Shown here: positions 13,701 through 25,005 of the stretch, one piece after another
Layout: each line of letters begins with the position of its first letter
Numbering within the stretch: the stretch's first letter is position 1
From: Klebsormidium nitens
Taxonomy: Eukaryota; Streptophyta; Klebsormidiophyceae; Klebsormidiales; Klebsormidiaceae
Assembly: GCA_000708835.1 (NCBI GenBank)
Contig: DF237108.1
Location: 100,668-164,667, forward strand
Direction: 5' to 3'
DNA: 64,000 nucleotides
Translations under genes and position numbers: made by a program
Notes under the pieces: model-generated
The model's database searches: none
Told to the model about the DNA's origin: nothing
What the model saw: the letters and a program-made list of their open reading frames with translations, nothing else

Positions 13701-14430
13701 AGGACAGATGATTTAAGTTTTGGAAAGAGAGCCGCCAATGACTTTCTACACATAATTGCGCAAGTCAAGCATTGCAGGGTGGATTTGACCCTCTCAAATT
13801 CGTTGAGTTGCCCGACAAATTACCGGCCCATCTTTCATCCACCAGCAATGCAAATCAAGATAGAATTAGGGCGTCAGGTCTGAGATGTGCTGTTTGGTGG
13901 GAGACTTTCAATCAATACAGTCAAAAGCCCACTTTGCCCCCTCAACGGTGCACAACAGGCACGCCCGCAACGGAAAAACCCGGCTCGTGGGCGAAAAGGG
14001 GCTCAAAGGGAACTGCAATACTTTGATGCCGACATGGGTAAGCAGAAGGCTTGGAAGAAGAGGCACGAGAGGCATTCTCATTTGTGGGTGATGTTTTCCA
14101 ATCAAAACAGCACGACTTTGAGAAGTCTCAACTCGTTCATAGAAAAAGCGCAAATCTCTGCAGGATGCCACATTTCTATTGACGTCACCAGTAGGGGTGA
14201 CCATTTCTCCATGTTAAAGGGAGCCCAGGAGATGTTCATCTTGTGCAACTGGACCTCCCCCCCTGTTTTGAACCTGACTAACATACCTGGGAGTAGGAGG
14301 CCCGCGTGTCCCCACCCTCAGGAAACTTCTCGAGAATGCGCCGAGCAATGGAGCTCGCATTGCCGGCCGAGGCGCTGAACTCTGCGAGCACCACAGTGCC
14401 CCGTGCCACAAGGGAGTACAAGATAGGCAT
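10716..14430 (-). CDS. Longin-domain R-SNARE, VAMP7/VAMP71 subfamily
   Basis: Exons: 14430-14287, 13531-13459, 12671-12481, 11388-11225, 10803-10716. All junctions are GT-AG and in phase. The product is 219 aa, the usual VAMP71 length. Residues 1 to about 125 form the longin domain (start MPILYSLVARGTVVLAEF; core IIYLCMVNDAFGRRIPFAFL). The SNARE coiled coil follows at about 130-188, with the zero-layer arginine at R151 in DKVLERGEKIELL. A C-terminal anchor (about 192-212) ends SLSSCR. VAMP71 proteins act on vacuolar and late endosomal membranes, supplying the R-helix in four-helix fusion bundles. The intron between exons 3 and 4 (11389-12480) is peculiar: it carries seven degenerate copies of the exon 3 / 5' splice-site junction and two decayed copies of exon 4. 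The gene is divergent from the ILP1-like gene. Confidence 0.95.
11455..11735 (-). repeat. Two decayed copies of VAMP71 exon 4
   Basis: The copy at about 11455-11527 translates as VKRVLVEIVNNDLEW, then GGKMLLLINQ, against the true VKSVMVENIDKVLER, then GEKIELLVDKT. Its copy of the exon start is at 11527, 139 bp from the true one (11388). A more decayed copy at about 11655-11735 reads RAKRIELLMSTRIEKAEG against RGEKIELLVDKTDSLQ. Key SNARE residues, including the zero-layer arginine context, are lost, so these look like dead duplicates. Confidence 0.75.
11782..12462 (-). repeat. Seven-copy tandem array of the VAMP71 exon 3 5' splice-site junction
   Basis: Units begin (plus coordinates) at 11782, 11886, 11991, 12091, 12195, 12293 and 12375, followed by the genuine junction at 12463. 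Spacing is 82-105 bp. Each unit holds degenerate coding sequence for NADTINRVRGEIAE, the donor, and the first 15 or so intron bases. The donor is intact in some copies (GAG/gtgaga at the 11886 and 12375 units) and lost in others (ctgaga at 12293, ttaagg at 11991, gcaaga at 12091). Some copies are frameshifted or carry stops. The array lies within the intron, downstream of the true exon. Confidence 0.9.
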
Positions 14431-15489
14431 GCTGCCCTTCTGAAGCTCGGAGATTAGAAGTTCAGTGATTTGAGTAGTGAGTTTTGGATCTTTCTTCCGC
14501 AAACTCTGGACTCAGAACAAGCGTATACTCCGGTATTATGGCTTCTATCTTTCAAACTGATGGAACGGTCGTGACAATTCTTGCTTCTTTGCTAATAGGA
14601 CGACCTTCTACGAGGCACACTCGGTTTCAATTCCCGCGACGGCCTTTCAAACCTACAGGGTGAGGTGCTGCTTGCATGGCCTGGTAGCAGCAGACTTTAC
14701 TTTCCCAGAACGTTTTACAACAAGCAAGTGTCGCTGTTCAAAAACAATAAAAGACTGGATTTCATGTCAGCAGCGAGGACTCTTCTTGGCCAACTAAAAA
14801 TATGTGCCGACTAATCTTCGAGCTTAAATCCTGCTCTCAAGAGTGCCTCACAACGGGCAACAAGCAGATGCGAGCTGATTTGAAGCCTTAGGGCGTCCTG
14901 ACTTCTCATGTACAAGTGATTTTCCGACTCCCTGCATGCTGCAATCGAGATTGAAGCTTGTCTTGGCTCAAATATCCTTAGGGTGAAAGAGTTGATTCGT
15001 ATGCCGTAGCTCGTTTCTAAGCCTTGAAATTCCTTAACTGGTCAAGCCAAACCGAGTTGTAGGAGCCCGCTTTTGCTACGGCTAATCTACGCTAAACCCG
15101 TATCGTTAGACACAAACCAGGATACGGACGGTTTAGAAGGAGCCATGAAATTAACGAGCAGCTGCAACTTGCAAGCGGGCAGAAACAGGAAGGAGAAGGG
15201 TCATAAATTATAATTTAATTTTGGGCCTTCATGGAAGAACTTCAACAAGAAGAAGGGCAGAAGTGCTTTGGAAATTGAAGGGTAGGTTTTGTAGCTTTGA
15301 CTTGAACTTGGACGTTGTACTAGTAGCGCCATCACAGGCATTGCAGTTTGTCCACAAAAGTAAAAGTATCCTTATTGAATCCTTCATGTGAGAAGCACTC
15401 TTCGAGGTGGTCGCATAGATAGCAAACAATTGCAACAAACTTTTCGCTTCCTTCACCAGCAAAACTTGTGATTTTGTTCAGCTAGCATC
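14431..15489. other. Divergent promoter region between the VAMP71-like and ILP1-like genes
   Basis: This is the 1.06 kb between two divergent start codons. No coding exon is supported on either strand. It presumably holds both promoters and 5' UTRs, but I see no motif clear enough to name. Confidence 0.5.
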
Positions 15490-18400
15490 ATGTTCAACAA
15501 AAAGAAAAACTTCCGGCGCAAAGTCTCGGACAGTGAGCAGGAGGATGGGGCGGGCGGAGATAATGACCAGGGCGTCAGGGTTAAGGAGAAAACCAAGGTT
15601 AAGGAGAGCAAACCGCGGGCGCCGAGTTTGCTCAGCTTTGGGGGGGATGCAGAGGAGGACGGGGATGCATCGGGGGCGGGGGTGAAGCTGAAAAAGGAAA
15701 AGAAGAAAAGCATGGTGCCTAGTCACAAAGCCCTCGGGAGTGCAACTAGAGGGGGGGGTGAAAAGCCGGCGAGTGGGCTGCAGCCTGCGGCGGGCGAGTA
15801 CACGGCGGAACGGCTGGCAGAGTTGAAAAGCGGGTTGAGGACGATACCCGGGGGGTTTGCGAAGGAGCCCGAGCCGATAATGGTGCTCAAGGGGGGATTT
15901 AAACCTGCGGACTTGGCAGAGAAAGAAGCCCCCCTGAAAGAGAGGAGTAATCCAGATGCGGCGGGAGTCAGACCCAGCGGTCTGGAGGATTTAACCAGCG
16001 GGTTAGGCAAGGGTTTGTCGTACATCCCCGACGAAGACATGATCCGTGCAGCGAAACTGAAGCGGGAGAAGCTGAGGCAGGCGCAGGCTGCCCCCGATTA
16101 TGTTCCGCTCGCTTCAGGGGCGCCCAGCGACAGGCTGGACAAGTACACGGGCGCTGACCCCCCGGAAAGGAAAGAGGACGCCGAGAGCAGTGAGGACGAG
16201 GGGGAAGTGCGCACGCGAATGTCGTTTTTGGGGGACGTAAAAAAACTAGGGGGGGTGGCTGAGAAGGGCGTTTTTGGGGGGGGGGAGCAGCAGATGGATC
16301 ATGATGACGAAGAAGAGGATCGGTGGGAGATGGAACAGATGAGAAAAGCGGTGAAGGCCGTCAAGTCGAAGGACGAGAAGAAGGCGCAGGGGGGGGGATC
16401 CGGGTGGGGCGATCTGTTGCAGAAGCGGAACATTCTCTCGATCTCCAACCAGGGTGAATCGGCGGTGAAAAGCTTGCGAGAGACGCTGTTCAAGATGAAG
16501 GAGAGCGAGGCGCGCGCGCGCGCCGCGCTGCGGCAGAACGAGGAGCGGGTCCAAAGCGCGGAGGAGAGCGTCCGGGAACTAGAGCGGGGAATGACCGAGT
16601 CGTCCGAGCGGTACGTCTACGTCCAGAAGCTGCGGGACTACGTCGCGGAACTGTGCGACTGTCTTCGCGACAAGGGCGCACTGATCGAAGAACTTGAGGA
16701 GCAGATGCAGAGACTCCAGGAGGAGCGCGCGTCAGCGTTAGCCGAGCGACGGGCCGCTGACGTCAGCGCTGAGGTGGCGGAGTCCGAGGCCGCCACGTCA
16801 GCGGCGATGGCCGCTCTGGGGCGCGGGGCGGGGGCCCTGGCCGCGAGCGTCGCGGCCGCTGAGGCTGCTGCCCGGGTTAGGGACGGGTTAGAGCTAACTT
16901 CTCAGGTGGACGAGTTTGGGCGTGATGTCAATCTGCAGAAACGGATGGAGGCGCGGAGAAGAGCAGAAGCGCGGGCGCGCCGGCGGGCGCGCGCGCAGGC
17001 GAGGCGCGCGGAGCGAACTCCCGGGCGGGGGGCGCATGCGAACGGGAACGGGAGAGCTTCCTCTCCTTCGGAGGGGGACCGGTTGGACGGCGAGACGTCC
17101 TCTTCGGAGAGCGAGGACGAAGTCTCGGCGTTTGAGAAGGGGCGCGGGGAGCTCGTCCTGGCGGCCGAAGCCGTGTTCCGGGATGCCGACGAAGAGTTCC
17201 GAACGCTTGCCAAAGTGAAAGAGCGGCTCGAGGAGTGGAAGCGGAAATACCCCGCCGCGTATCGAGACGCGTACGTGTCGCTCAGCGCGCCGGCCCTCTT
17301 TGCGCCGTATGTGAAGCTGGAGCTACTGAAGTGGGATCCGTTACATGGGGAGGCAGGGTTTGACGGCGTGCGGTGGTATCAGGAGTTGTTCGAGTACGGA
17401 ATGGGAAACTCGAACGGAGCGGAGCCGGATCCGGATGATGCGGACGCAAACATGGTGCCGACGCTGATCGAGAAGGTGCGTGTTTCTTGCAGCTGATTCT
17501 TGATCTCTGGTCGTTTTCCATTTTTCTCGTAGCGCTCGCTGACAGGTCGCATGTCTTTCTCTTGACGACAACATGCAACTTTTCCCCTTCTTTCTCACAA
17601 GTTGCATTCCCTATCTTACTCCACCTAACCACCAACTGCTGATACTCCAAGCAGAAAACGGACCGTCGAATCTCTCGCTGCCGTGTCCGAAAGGCAAAAA
17701 TCTGCTCGGAGTTCTCAGTCTCCCGCTACTCACTTCCCCGCTTTCTCTGTCAGAACCCGCGAAAAGGAGACCGTGGCTTCCAATCTCCATTCTGGACCTT
17801 CACTCCGTTTCGTACTCTGTGTGCGCAGAGCTCAAATTTGAGTGGTTAACGTGACGGGTCAACCGAGTGCTTTCGTTGATAACTGGTCACAGTCCCTGGT
17901 CTGCGCAAGACGATCTTAACCCTTGTTTCAGATTTAACTGGTTCTGAGGTTACGGTACTGCGGGGTTCCATGAGTTACGCGTGCCATCCCTAGCCTGCTG
18001 GAGATCCAAAATCTGAGATTGGAGTCCACGTTTTCCTTTCAAGGATCCGTCAGGTCATGTTTTCCATCGTACTGCCGATCGCTTGCCGCCAAGACCCTCA
18101 AAGCACAAAACCGACCCTCCGCATCTCCGCTGCTATGTCCGAATTCCGAACCCGCAAACATTCTGATTCATTCTGATTCGTCTCTTTGCCGCTGTCTCTC
18201 TTCAGGTCGCGCTCCCTGTCTTACCCCACCCGATTACCTCCTGCTAGGACCCCCAAAGCACGAAACGGACCGTCCGAATCGTCGCTGCCATGTCCGAGAT
18301 CCGTTCTGAAAACCCTCTTCTTTCTCCTACAGGTCGCGCTTCCCATCCTACTCCGCCTGATTACCTACTGCCAGGACCCGCAATGCACGAAACGAACCGT

Positions 18401-19643
18401 CCGATTCGCCTCCGCCGTGTCCGAAATTGTTTCCAAAAACTCCTTTTTTCTTTACAGGTCGCGCTTCCCGTCTTACTGCACCTGATCACCTACTGCTGGG
18501 ACCCCCAAAGCGCCCAACGGACCGTCCGAATCGCGGCCGCCGTCCAAAATCCCCTCTAAAAAGTTCCCTCTTTTTCTATTACAGGTCGCGCTCCCCATCT
18601 TACTCCACCTGATCACTTACTGCTGGGATCCCCAAAGCACGAAACGGACCGTCCAAATTGCCGCTGCCGTGTCCGAAGTCCAGATCTACGTGCCCCCCGA
18701 GTCCGAACCCGTCCGAGATTTACTCTCCGCCGTCCGATCCCGGATTGCTGACGTGGTCGAGAAGCTGGTCGTGCCCGCGTGGACACCAGCGCTTTTGGCA
18801 GCCGCACCCCAGGTGTGAATACCCTCTTTTTGGTTGCACATGTTTTGAGTTAACAGGGCGAGCTTTGCAGGTGTGAAAAGAGTGCGGTCGTGAGGGCTTT
18901 TTGACGCCTGTACGAGCGTTTGCTTGCTTGTGAATTGCTGCCCTGGTAAGTGTAGATTAAAGGCAGCCCATGTTCGCTTTCGAAAGCCTACCTTATAGAT
19001 CATAGCAAGCAGAGAAGGTGTTGATAACAAAGAACGCGAGCATTACGAAAAGCGGAAGAGCGGGCAATTGCACTTATGAGTAAAGAGAAAGCACTTTTTT
19101 GTTATAACAACCACCCCCGATCGAATTTTGGGTCTCTTTGATTACTGATGTAGATGTGAACGCCGTTAGGATCGAACGACTTCTTGAGCCACCTTTTTGC
19201 CTTCTCAGGCCGTTGCGGTTTCTGCCGAACACTTTGGCGCCGCAGTGCGCGTCCTCCGCAACATCGTTCTCTGGCGCGACATCTTGCCTCCCGGCGACCT
19301 CGAAACCCTGGCGCTCGACCAGCTGGTCGCCGCAAAACTGCTCCCCCACCTCAGGACGCTCCTGACGACGCCTTCGGACGCTCTCTTGCGGACGGGCCGG
19401 CTGGTGTCCGCGCTTGCGGGCGCGTTCACAAAACGGGGGGAGGGTTTCGCTGCCAAATTGGCCCCCCTGGTGGAGTTTTTGGACGTCATGGGGAGGGCGC
19501 TGGAGGGGCGGAAAGCCGCGGGGGCCGCGTTTGAGGACACGTTGACGCAGGCAGAGCGGTTGAGGAGATTGTTCGTGGAACTAGAGGCGCGGGACAAGGC
19601 CCGGCGGCTGGCCAAGTCGTTCGGGCTGAAAGAGGAGCAGTAG
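15490..19643 (+). CDS. ILP1/PAXBP1-type GCFC-domain protein
   Basis: Exons 15490-17475, 18585-18812 and 19209-19643, all phase 0 with GT-AG introns, give 882 aa. The start MFNKKKNFRRK and the acidic, low-complexity N-terminus (residues 1-330, many E/D/S/G runs) match plant ILP1. A long coiled coil occupies about 330-460 and a basic RAEARARRRARAQARRAER patch about 490-515. The GCFC domain follows from about 560 to the C-terminus, with WYQELFEYG, KVALPILLHLITYCWD and VLRNIVLWRDILPP. GCFC proteins associate with intron-lariat and spliceosome-disassembly factors; plant ILP1 affects splicing and endoreduplication. Nuclear location is inferred. Intron 1 contains five decoy copies of the exon 2 acceptor, odd for a splicing-linked gene. 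Confidence 0.94.
17601..18584 (+). repeat. Five decoy copies of the ILP1 exon 2 3' splice site and exon start
   Basis: Exon-like starts are at 17601, 18054, 18206, 18333 and 18458, with the true exon at 18585. The last three steps are 127, 125 and 127 bp. Each late unit has a pyrimidine tract, CAG, then about 90 nt matching the start of exon 2 (GTCGCGCTCCC, encoding VALPILLHLITYCWD). The 18206 copy has an in-frame TAG at codon 14. The 18458 copy ends in TAA after VQNPL. The 18333 copy stays open until it runs into the next unit. The two oldest copies, 17601 and 18054, are most diverged. Confidence 0.93.
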
Positions 19644-21496
19644 CGAAAGTCGGATGCGCTGTGCTTTGCACACTTTCGTACAACATGTATATTTCCGCTG
19701 CCAAAATCGGTGGGTACCAAGTCTTGGTGACTTGCTTTGTGGACTGTCGGATCAGGTCGTTTTCTGCCGTGTACGGTCCGGAACGAGGGCAATGCCGGTC
19801 TTAATCTACATTGTGTTGGTCCCTGCTTTTTGGCCTTCAGTGCGCACCCAGTTTGAGGAAGAACCCAGTTGACAGGGTTGCCTGGGCGCGGAGCATATCA
19901 GCGTGCACATTGTAGAAGTTGCAACGGCTTATGCAACCACCGATGTACCGAGTTGGGCCTTGAAGGCAACGGTCCTTGCACTCCGCGCAGCACTTGAAAT
20001 CAGCAATGGTTGATTACGGCTCCCGCTGCTGCGTGGTGATACGTTTCCTTTCATGAAAGCCAGGGTCGTTACTTCGAAGCAATGGTGAGCTTTACATCAG
20101 CTAGACCTCTAGCTCAGCATGCCCCGACCCCGGCCAGCCCGGCCGGCCGAGCTAGGATGAAAAGTTCTTGGCCATGTCTACGTATTCTTGCAAGCCGCCA
20201 GAGCTTCACGGCCGAGTATGCAGAGAGTAGGTTTTAGAGCTTAGAATGATCCGCCCTTGATAGAAAGAAACTCCGTGTAGGGTGCAGCCGTCTGTAGCAT
20301 CAGAGCGAACCGCAGGGCCATGCCTACCATATACCTCCACTGTCCGTCTATAACCTGATTGCGGCACTTGGCATGCTTGGCAGTGCATGGCCGGCGATCT
20401 TTCTAATGATCATGGCGTACTAACAGGAGGCTCAGTGCATCCGCGCAGCTGGAATATCGGAGTGTTATAGACTGCAATCTATGACCTTCATGCATTAGCT
20501 TGTGATCTCACATAGCTTGAAATGTCCAATTAGATGCTTCAAGATTGAAAACACAATTCACATACAAACCCATGCACTGTCGGTCAACGTTGATTGGGGC
20601 ACGCTTGATACCGCTGTAGACCAGTACTTTTATCTAATGCTGTGAGTCACGACACATCAGTGTGGGTCGGATGCATGGAGCTGAAGCCTGGCAAAGAGCT
20701 AGAACTATGAGCAGCCAAGCCGCGGCAGGGCCGCCATTCAAATTTGTTCAACCACGATTGCAAGCCTCGTTTGTTCTCTATTTTAGCATGGTCTTGAAAG
20801 TTCGCTTGTGGGCCCACTGACTCGGAGCTTACATGGATGACAATCCCGATTTACAAAACACGTTAATAACAATCTAACAAATCCTATACTCCTTATACCC
20901 GACTTGGAACCTATACTTGCTGCAACGTTATTTCCAGTATGTACGATGATTTGAAGGCGAGAAACGACCGGAACAAGCTCCACTTGTTCAATTACATTCT
21001 AGTTGGGCTCAAAGTGGCAATCCGCTCGCCCTCGCCCAAGAGACGCGCATGGATGCTTCGACAATGGCAGGCCGCCTCTTGACCCATCCACACAGTGAGC
21101 ATCCAAATGCACGCATCAATCCGACATCATCTCCACCCGCCAATCAGTGGTGGCCTCGCCTCTCACATCCCGCTCACCGAGTTACCTCCGTAGCACTACT
21201 AAGCCTGCCCCCAACAGCCCCAGTTGCTGCTCTCCGCTAACCCCCCGAAAACGTCATCTTCGCTGGTATGACATCAGCGCCATGTTACCCGACGGCCGAC
21301 TCTCCCCTTGCCTCAAACCCTTTCCCGCGAGAAAGGACGTTCTCGAGCACGGCTATATTGGCCCCCAGGCCGGCACCCTTGCATATTTGAGAGTCGTCCT
21401 AACCGGAGCCAACCCGAATGAGGCCAGGTTTGACCAAACCCCTCTTAACCATACCGTATGGTCATCCCCCGCAACTCTGTTGAAACCCTTCGTTCT
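19644..21496. other. Convergent intergenic region between the ILP1-like and MUB genes
   Basis: This holds the 3' ends of two convergent genes and about 1.8 kb with no supported exon. A GC-rich palindromic patch rich in GGCCGG lies at about 20124-20152. I see no terminal repeats or transposase frame that would define a mobile element. Confidence 0.45.
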
Positions 21497-23847
21497 TTAC
21501 AAGATGCAGCAGCCCCCGCATCCGCCCTTCTTCGGCTCCTGCCCCTCTTTCGCTGCTGCGAGACAACAGGAGCAAATCAGGACATAGTACATATCAGATT
21601 CACAATTGTCCCTCAAGTTCGAATCAAGGCACGGGACGATGCCACTCGGTGGCTTGGAGGAGAATGGGACAGCCTGTACTCCTGTTGCTCTAAAAGCGAG
21701 CAGTCTGCAAATTTGCCCTTGCTCCTGAGTGACGTTTAAATCAGTGTTTCAGACCTTGCCAGCTCTCAACGAAACCTCGCCCGCCCTCGAACTCCGCTTG
21801 CCAGTGCAAGTTCTTAATCTGGATCGACTCATTCGTTGCCAGTGAGCACGTTCTACGTAGAAGTGGTGTGTATATACACAACATTATGGAACGGAAGACA
21901 AAAGAAGGACGGAAGAAAAAGCAGACAAACTTCCTTTCAAGAACCCTGTGCGCCTTCCTGCAGCACAGCGTGCTCTTAACAAGAAAGAGTGTTCGCGCAT
22001 ACAGCCTGTACCTTTATGGCGTCTCTGTACGTTTCCTACTAATCTTAAAACGACAGCCTTCACCATTCTGCTGTCTTTCAGCCAGTAATATAGTAAGCCG
22101 AAATTTAGTAAGCTAGTAATCTGCTCGCTCTGAGGGAGGCTCTGACTCTCTACTCGGTTGCTTGACACAGCATTGGAAACCCGCAAGTGGAACATTGACC
22201 CTTCCGCTGCTAAATACATACCATAAGCTCCTGTTAACCAGGTGGGCATCTCTGTAAACGGCCTGAAAACAATAATCGTCCAAAAGATCACACTCCTGGA
22301 TCCCCCGAAAAACTCCTTGAATCCGCTCACATGTCATTACGAGCGGAGAAGCTGAGAACAGGGGAAAATCATGACGGCTCACCAGCTTTTGGCTCCGCAA
22401 CCTGTGGCCGAATGACTACGTGCATAGTTATCAGATTCCCCGTCTCGGCAACCGGCACTCGAGACTCCCCCAGGGTCCGAGCGTTGTCGAGCACCTTGCC
22501 GGCGTGTATCAGCTTCACATCCTGTACGCTCTTGGGGCAGCCTTCTTTGCCTGCACAAACATTTCGGGGGGGGGTGACAATCCAACTCTTCAGCAGAAAA
22601 TCCGGGGGGGGGGGGGCGGCGACTGCCAAAACGCTAGTGTTGGGAAGGGTGCATGCTGCAAAAGTAGCCCCCTTTGCGGGTGCCAAACGATCAGTTCCGG
22701 AGGCACCGGCTGACAGCAGTCAAAAGGGGGCTGTGATTGCGATAGATGAGCCTTGTTTACTGCATTTTGTCACGGTTGTCTATGATCTCTCACAAATCTA
22801 GCAACTTGGCATCTGAGTAAGCCTACGGTCCCACACACTCAGTCAGGGAGTCAATGGCGAGGGGGATTTGTCTACAGACGGCTTTGAGGTGTTCTCCAAG
22901 AAAGTTGACAGAAGCCAAAATGATGGGAGCCAAGAAGATGCAAGAAGATGCCAGTTCCAGAAGGATCAAAATGCAGTCAGTGCGACACAGTCGGCCAATG
23001 CAGGGTCGAGCAACAGGACAGGAACAGATGGAAATGGAGGTTGAATCAAAATGAGGGAGGAAACCCCTTTACAAAACTTGCAGTCAGTTCAGGTGCAGCG
23101 GGGAGGAACACAGAAAGCCCTTTGAGCAGACAATGAGAGGGCTTGAAAGGATTGCAGTCAATTCAGGTGCAGCGGATATGAACACAGAAAGCGTTTTGAC
23201 CAGACGATGAGAGTACTTGAAAGCTGAAACTGGTTAGCAAAGCAGCAGCTATGCAAGAAGCCTCGCTTCAAGTGACCCCAGAGACACATTGTGGATGATC
23301 GAAAGATGACGGCTAGAAACTGCATCCTAAGTGTGCCTGATGCAAAAGTTGAAGGGAGCGCTAAGCAGATGCTCCTTTCAATGCTTCCGCTTGCTGTCAG
23401 CCTGTACGGCCAAACCTTGGAGTAAAGTTGACAGAATGATGCCGTTGATGATGTCAGCAATCCATGAAAATCACTTTCCCACTCGTTGCAGATTACGAGT
23501 AGAGACTCTTAATCTGATTCAAACACACCAGCTCTGCAAAACTCCCCCGTCCAACCAAGCCCCAACAGAACCCTAACATAAAGATCAGGGCTGATTGATG
23601 AATGTACAAGAGCTTGGCTTTTTCACCCCTCTGAAATTTCAACAGCCGGAACTCACAAAGCACCCTGTGCTAGCAGGACGACTCTTATCGGATGCACCGA
23701 CACAGAGAGGGGGTACACACCTTGCGGCCAGTTCTCAATGATAGCTTCCTTGAGAGCCTGCACCGTTTCGGACGACGAGTACTTATTTGGACCAATGTCA
23801 GACCCATCCGTCATCCGAAACTTCAGCTCCACGTCCCCCGACGCCAT
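21497..23847 (-). CDS. Membrane-anchored ubiquitin-fold protein (MUB/UBL3)
   Basis: Exons 23847-23721, 22550-22383 and 21555-21497, GT-AG and in phase, give 117 aa, the normal MUB length. The ubiquitin-fold domain covers about residues 6-92, with the hallmark VELKFRMTDGSDIGP, then KLIHAGKVLDNARTL and ITMHVVIRP. The tail is KKGGCGGCCIL. Its last four residues, CCIL, form a CaaX box (C114) with terminal leucine, predicting geranylgeranylation, and C115 or C111 could be palmitoylated. MUBs sit on the plasma membrane and recruit particular E2 ubiquitin-conjugating enzymes. The tiny 59-bp last exon, 0.8 kb from exon 2, was found by searching for the CaaX codons. The pyrimidine tract before exon 2 is an almost pure C run. 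Confidence 0.95.
22551..22620 (-). other. Homopolymer C tracts before MUB exon 2
   Basis: On the plus strand there are G runs of 9 bases (22566-22574) and about 13 bases (around 22603-22615) just outside the MUB exon 2 acceptor. Read on the coding strand they form a C-only pyrimidine tract about 16 nt from the AG. The opposite strand could form a G-quadruplex. Confidence 0.7.
23078..23222. repeat. 74-bp tandem duplication in MUB intron 1
   Basis: TTGCAGTCAGTTCAGGTGCA at 23078 recurs at 23152 with a few changes, followed in both by GGAACACAGAAAG-like sequence and an ATGAGAG stretch. No exon sequence is included, unlike the arrays in neighbouring genes. Confidence 0.85.
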
Positions 23848-25005
23848 GCCTGGGGCCCAAATAGACCCCTCTTTCTACTTGCTCTGGCGACAGGCTCCTG
23901 TTCACATAGGTGCTCCACCGCAACTAAGATAAGCTGTATTTCAGTGAAAGTGGTTCAGAAGAGGACCAAGCAGCTCAAAGCTTGATCAGGGATGTCTATT
24001 CAAGAACAAGCTTGTTGACTAAGAAATTACTTGCAAAGGCTGCCTCTTGGTGAAACCCTCGATGGGAAAGCATAACCGCTGCCTGTGCTGCAACTGCTGC
24101 TCACAATCTAACGTACATTATTGGGGTGCTGAAATCATCAAGAGCAACGAAATCTGGTTACATCGACAGAATCGCACTGCAACTTTGTCCCCTCAAACCT
24201 AGGCTCACAAACGGAATCTCTATGTCCTCCAATCCTCAACCATTGGATTGATGAAGTTGGAAGCATGACACTAAGACAGTCCCCAATCCAAAACTCCGCC
24301 GAGCTCTTTGCTTCCAACCGAACCACGGCAAGCGCAAAGTCTGCTGTTATAATCTCTTTTGCCTAGACAGAAGAACCCTATTAAGGCCCAAGCATATTCC
24401 TTCTGGCGCGCAACACGACGCGCAGACGTCCTTGTAGTTGGCCAGTTGATGCTCCAAAGACTGACGCTTGAACTCTTGATCAGGTCAAAGAAAGCTGCAG
24501 AGCGTCTTCATCATTCTTGAGTCATGACTGACGAGTCATGTTTATCAGAGACTTGAAAATTGAAATGCCCCTTTTCCGGCCCATTCCGCTCCGAAACACT
24601 TGCACAAGGCCAAAGTTCTGTCGACACATGTTCCGCCTTCCCCGGATCTGCATGGGAACATTAAAACAACTACCTACCGGGCGGACCGTAAGGGTGGCAG
24701 CCGGTGGCAGGGCCCACGGGCCATGGGCCCCGGCCGGGGGCTTGCCTGAATGGAGCACTCCCCCGTGCTCCTTACCAGCGGAGTTCCGCCGGACGTTTCC
24801 GGCGGGCATTTGAGAGGAAACCCCAATTTCAGCTTTTGAAGCGGGCGCAATTTATGCCAATGGAAAGCTCGGAAGGGTCTGGTTTTAGGGAAGACCTGTC
24901 TTGAGTTGGTGCGAAGGCCGCAAGTGCATATCTCGCTGCGAATTATAGAAGGCAAGGTTTATAGACGACAATCAGGACTTTGCTCAGAGAAAGCATTCTG
25001 TAGCT
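23848..25005. other. Divergent promoter region between MUB and RTF2
   Basis: No supported exon is seen in the 1.16 kb between the two start codons. The notable content is a GC-rich cluster of inverted repeats at 24694-24815, listed separately. Confidence 0.5.
24694..24815. other. GC-rich multi-hairpin element
   Basis: Several perfect short inverted repeats follow one another. GGAGCAC (24752-24758) pairs with GTGCTCC (24765-24771) across a 6-nt loop. CCGCCGGA (24786-24793) pairs with TCCGGCGG (24798-24805) across CGTT. A GGGCCCACGGGCCATGGGCCC-like palindromic block precedes them (about 24713-24733). It could be a structured leader, a small RNA or a mobile-element relic. Confidence 0.5.

Noticed and set aside
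20100-20160. GGCCGG-rich palindromic patch as a possible transposon end
   Set aside because: No partner terminal repeat, no target duplication and no transposase frame nearby.
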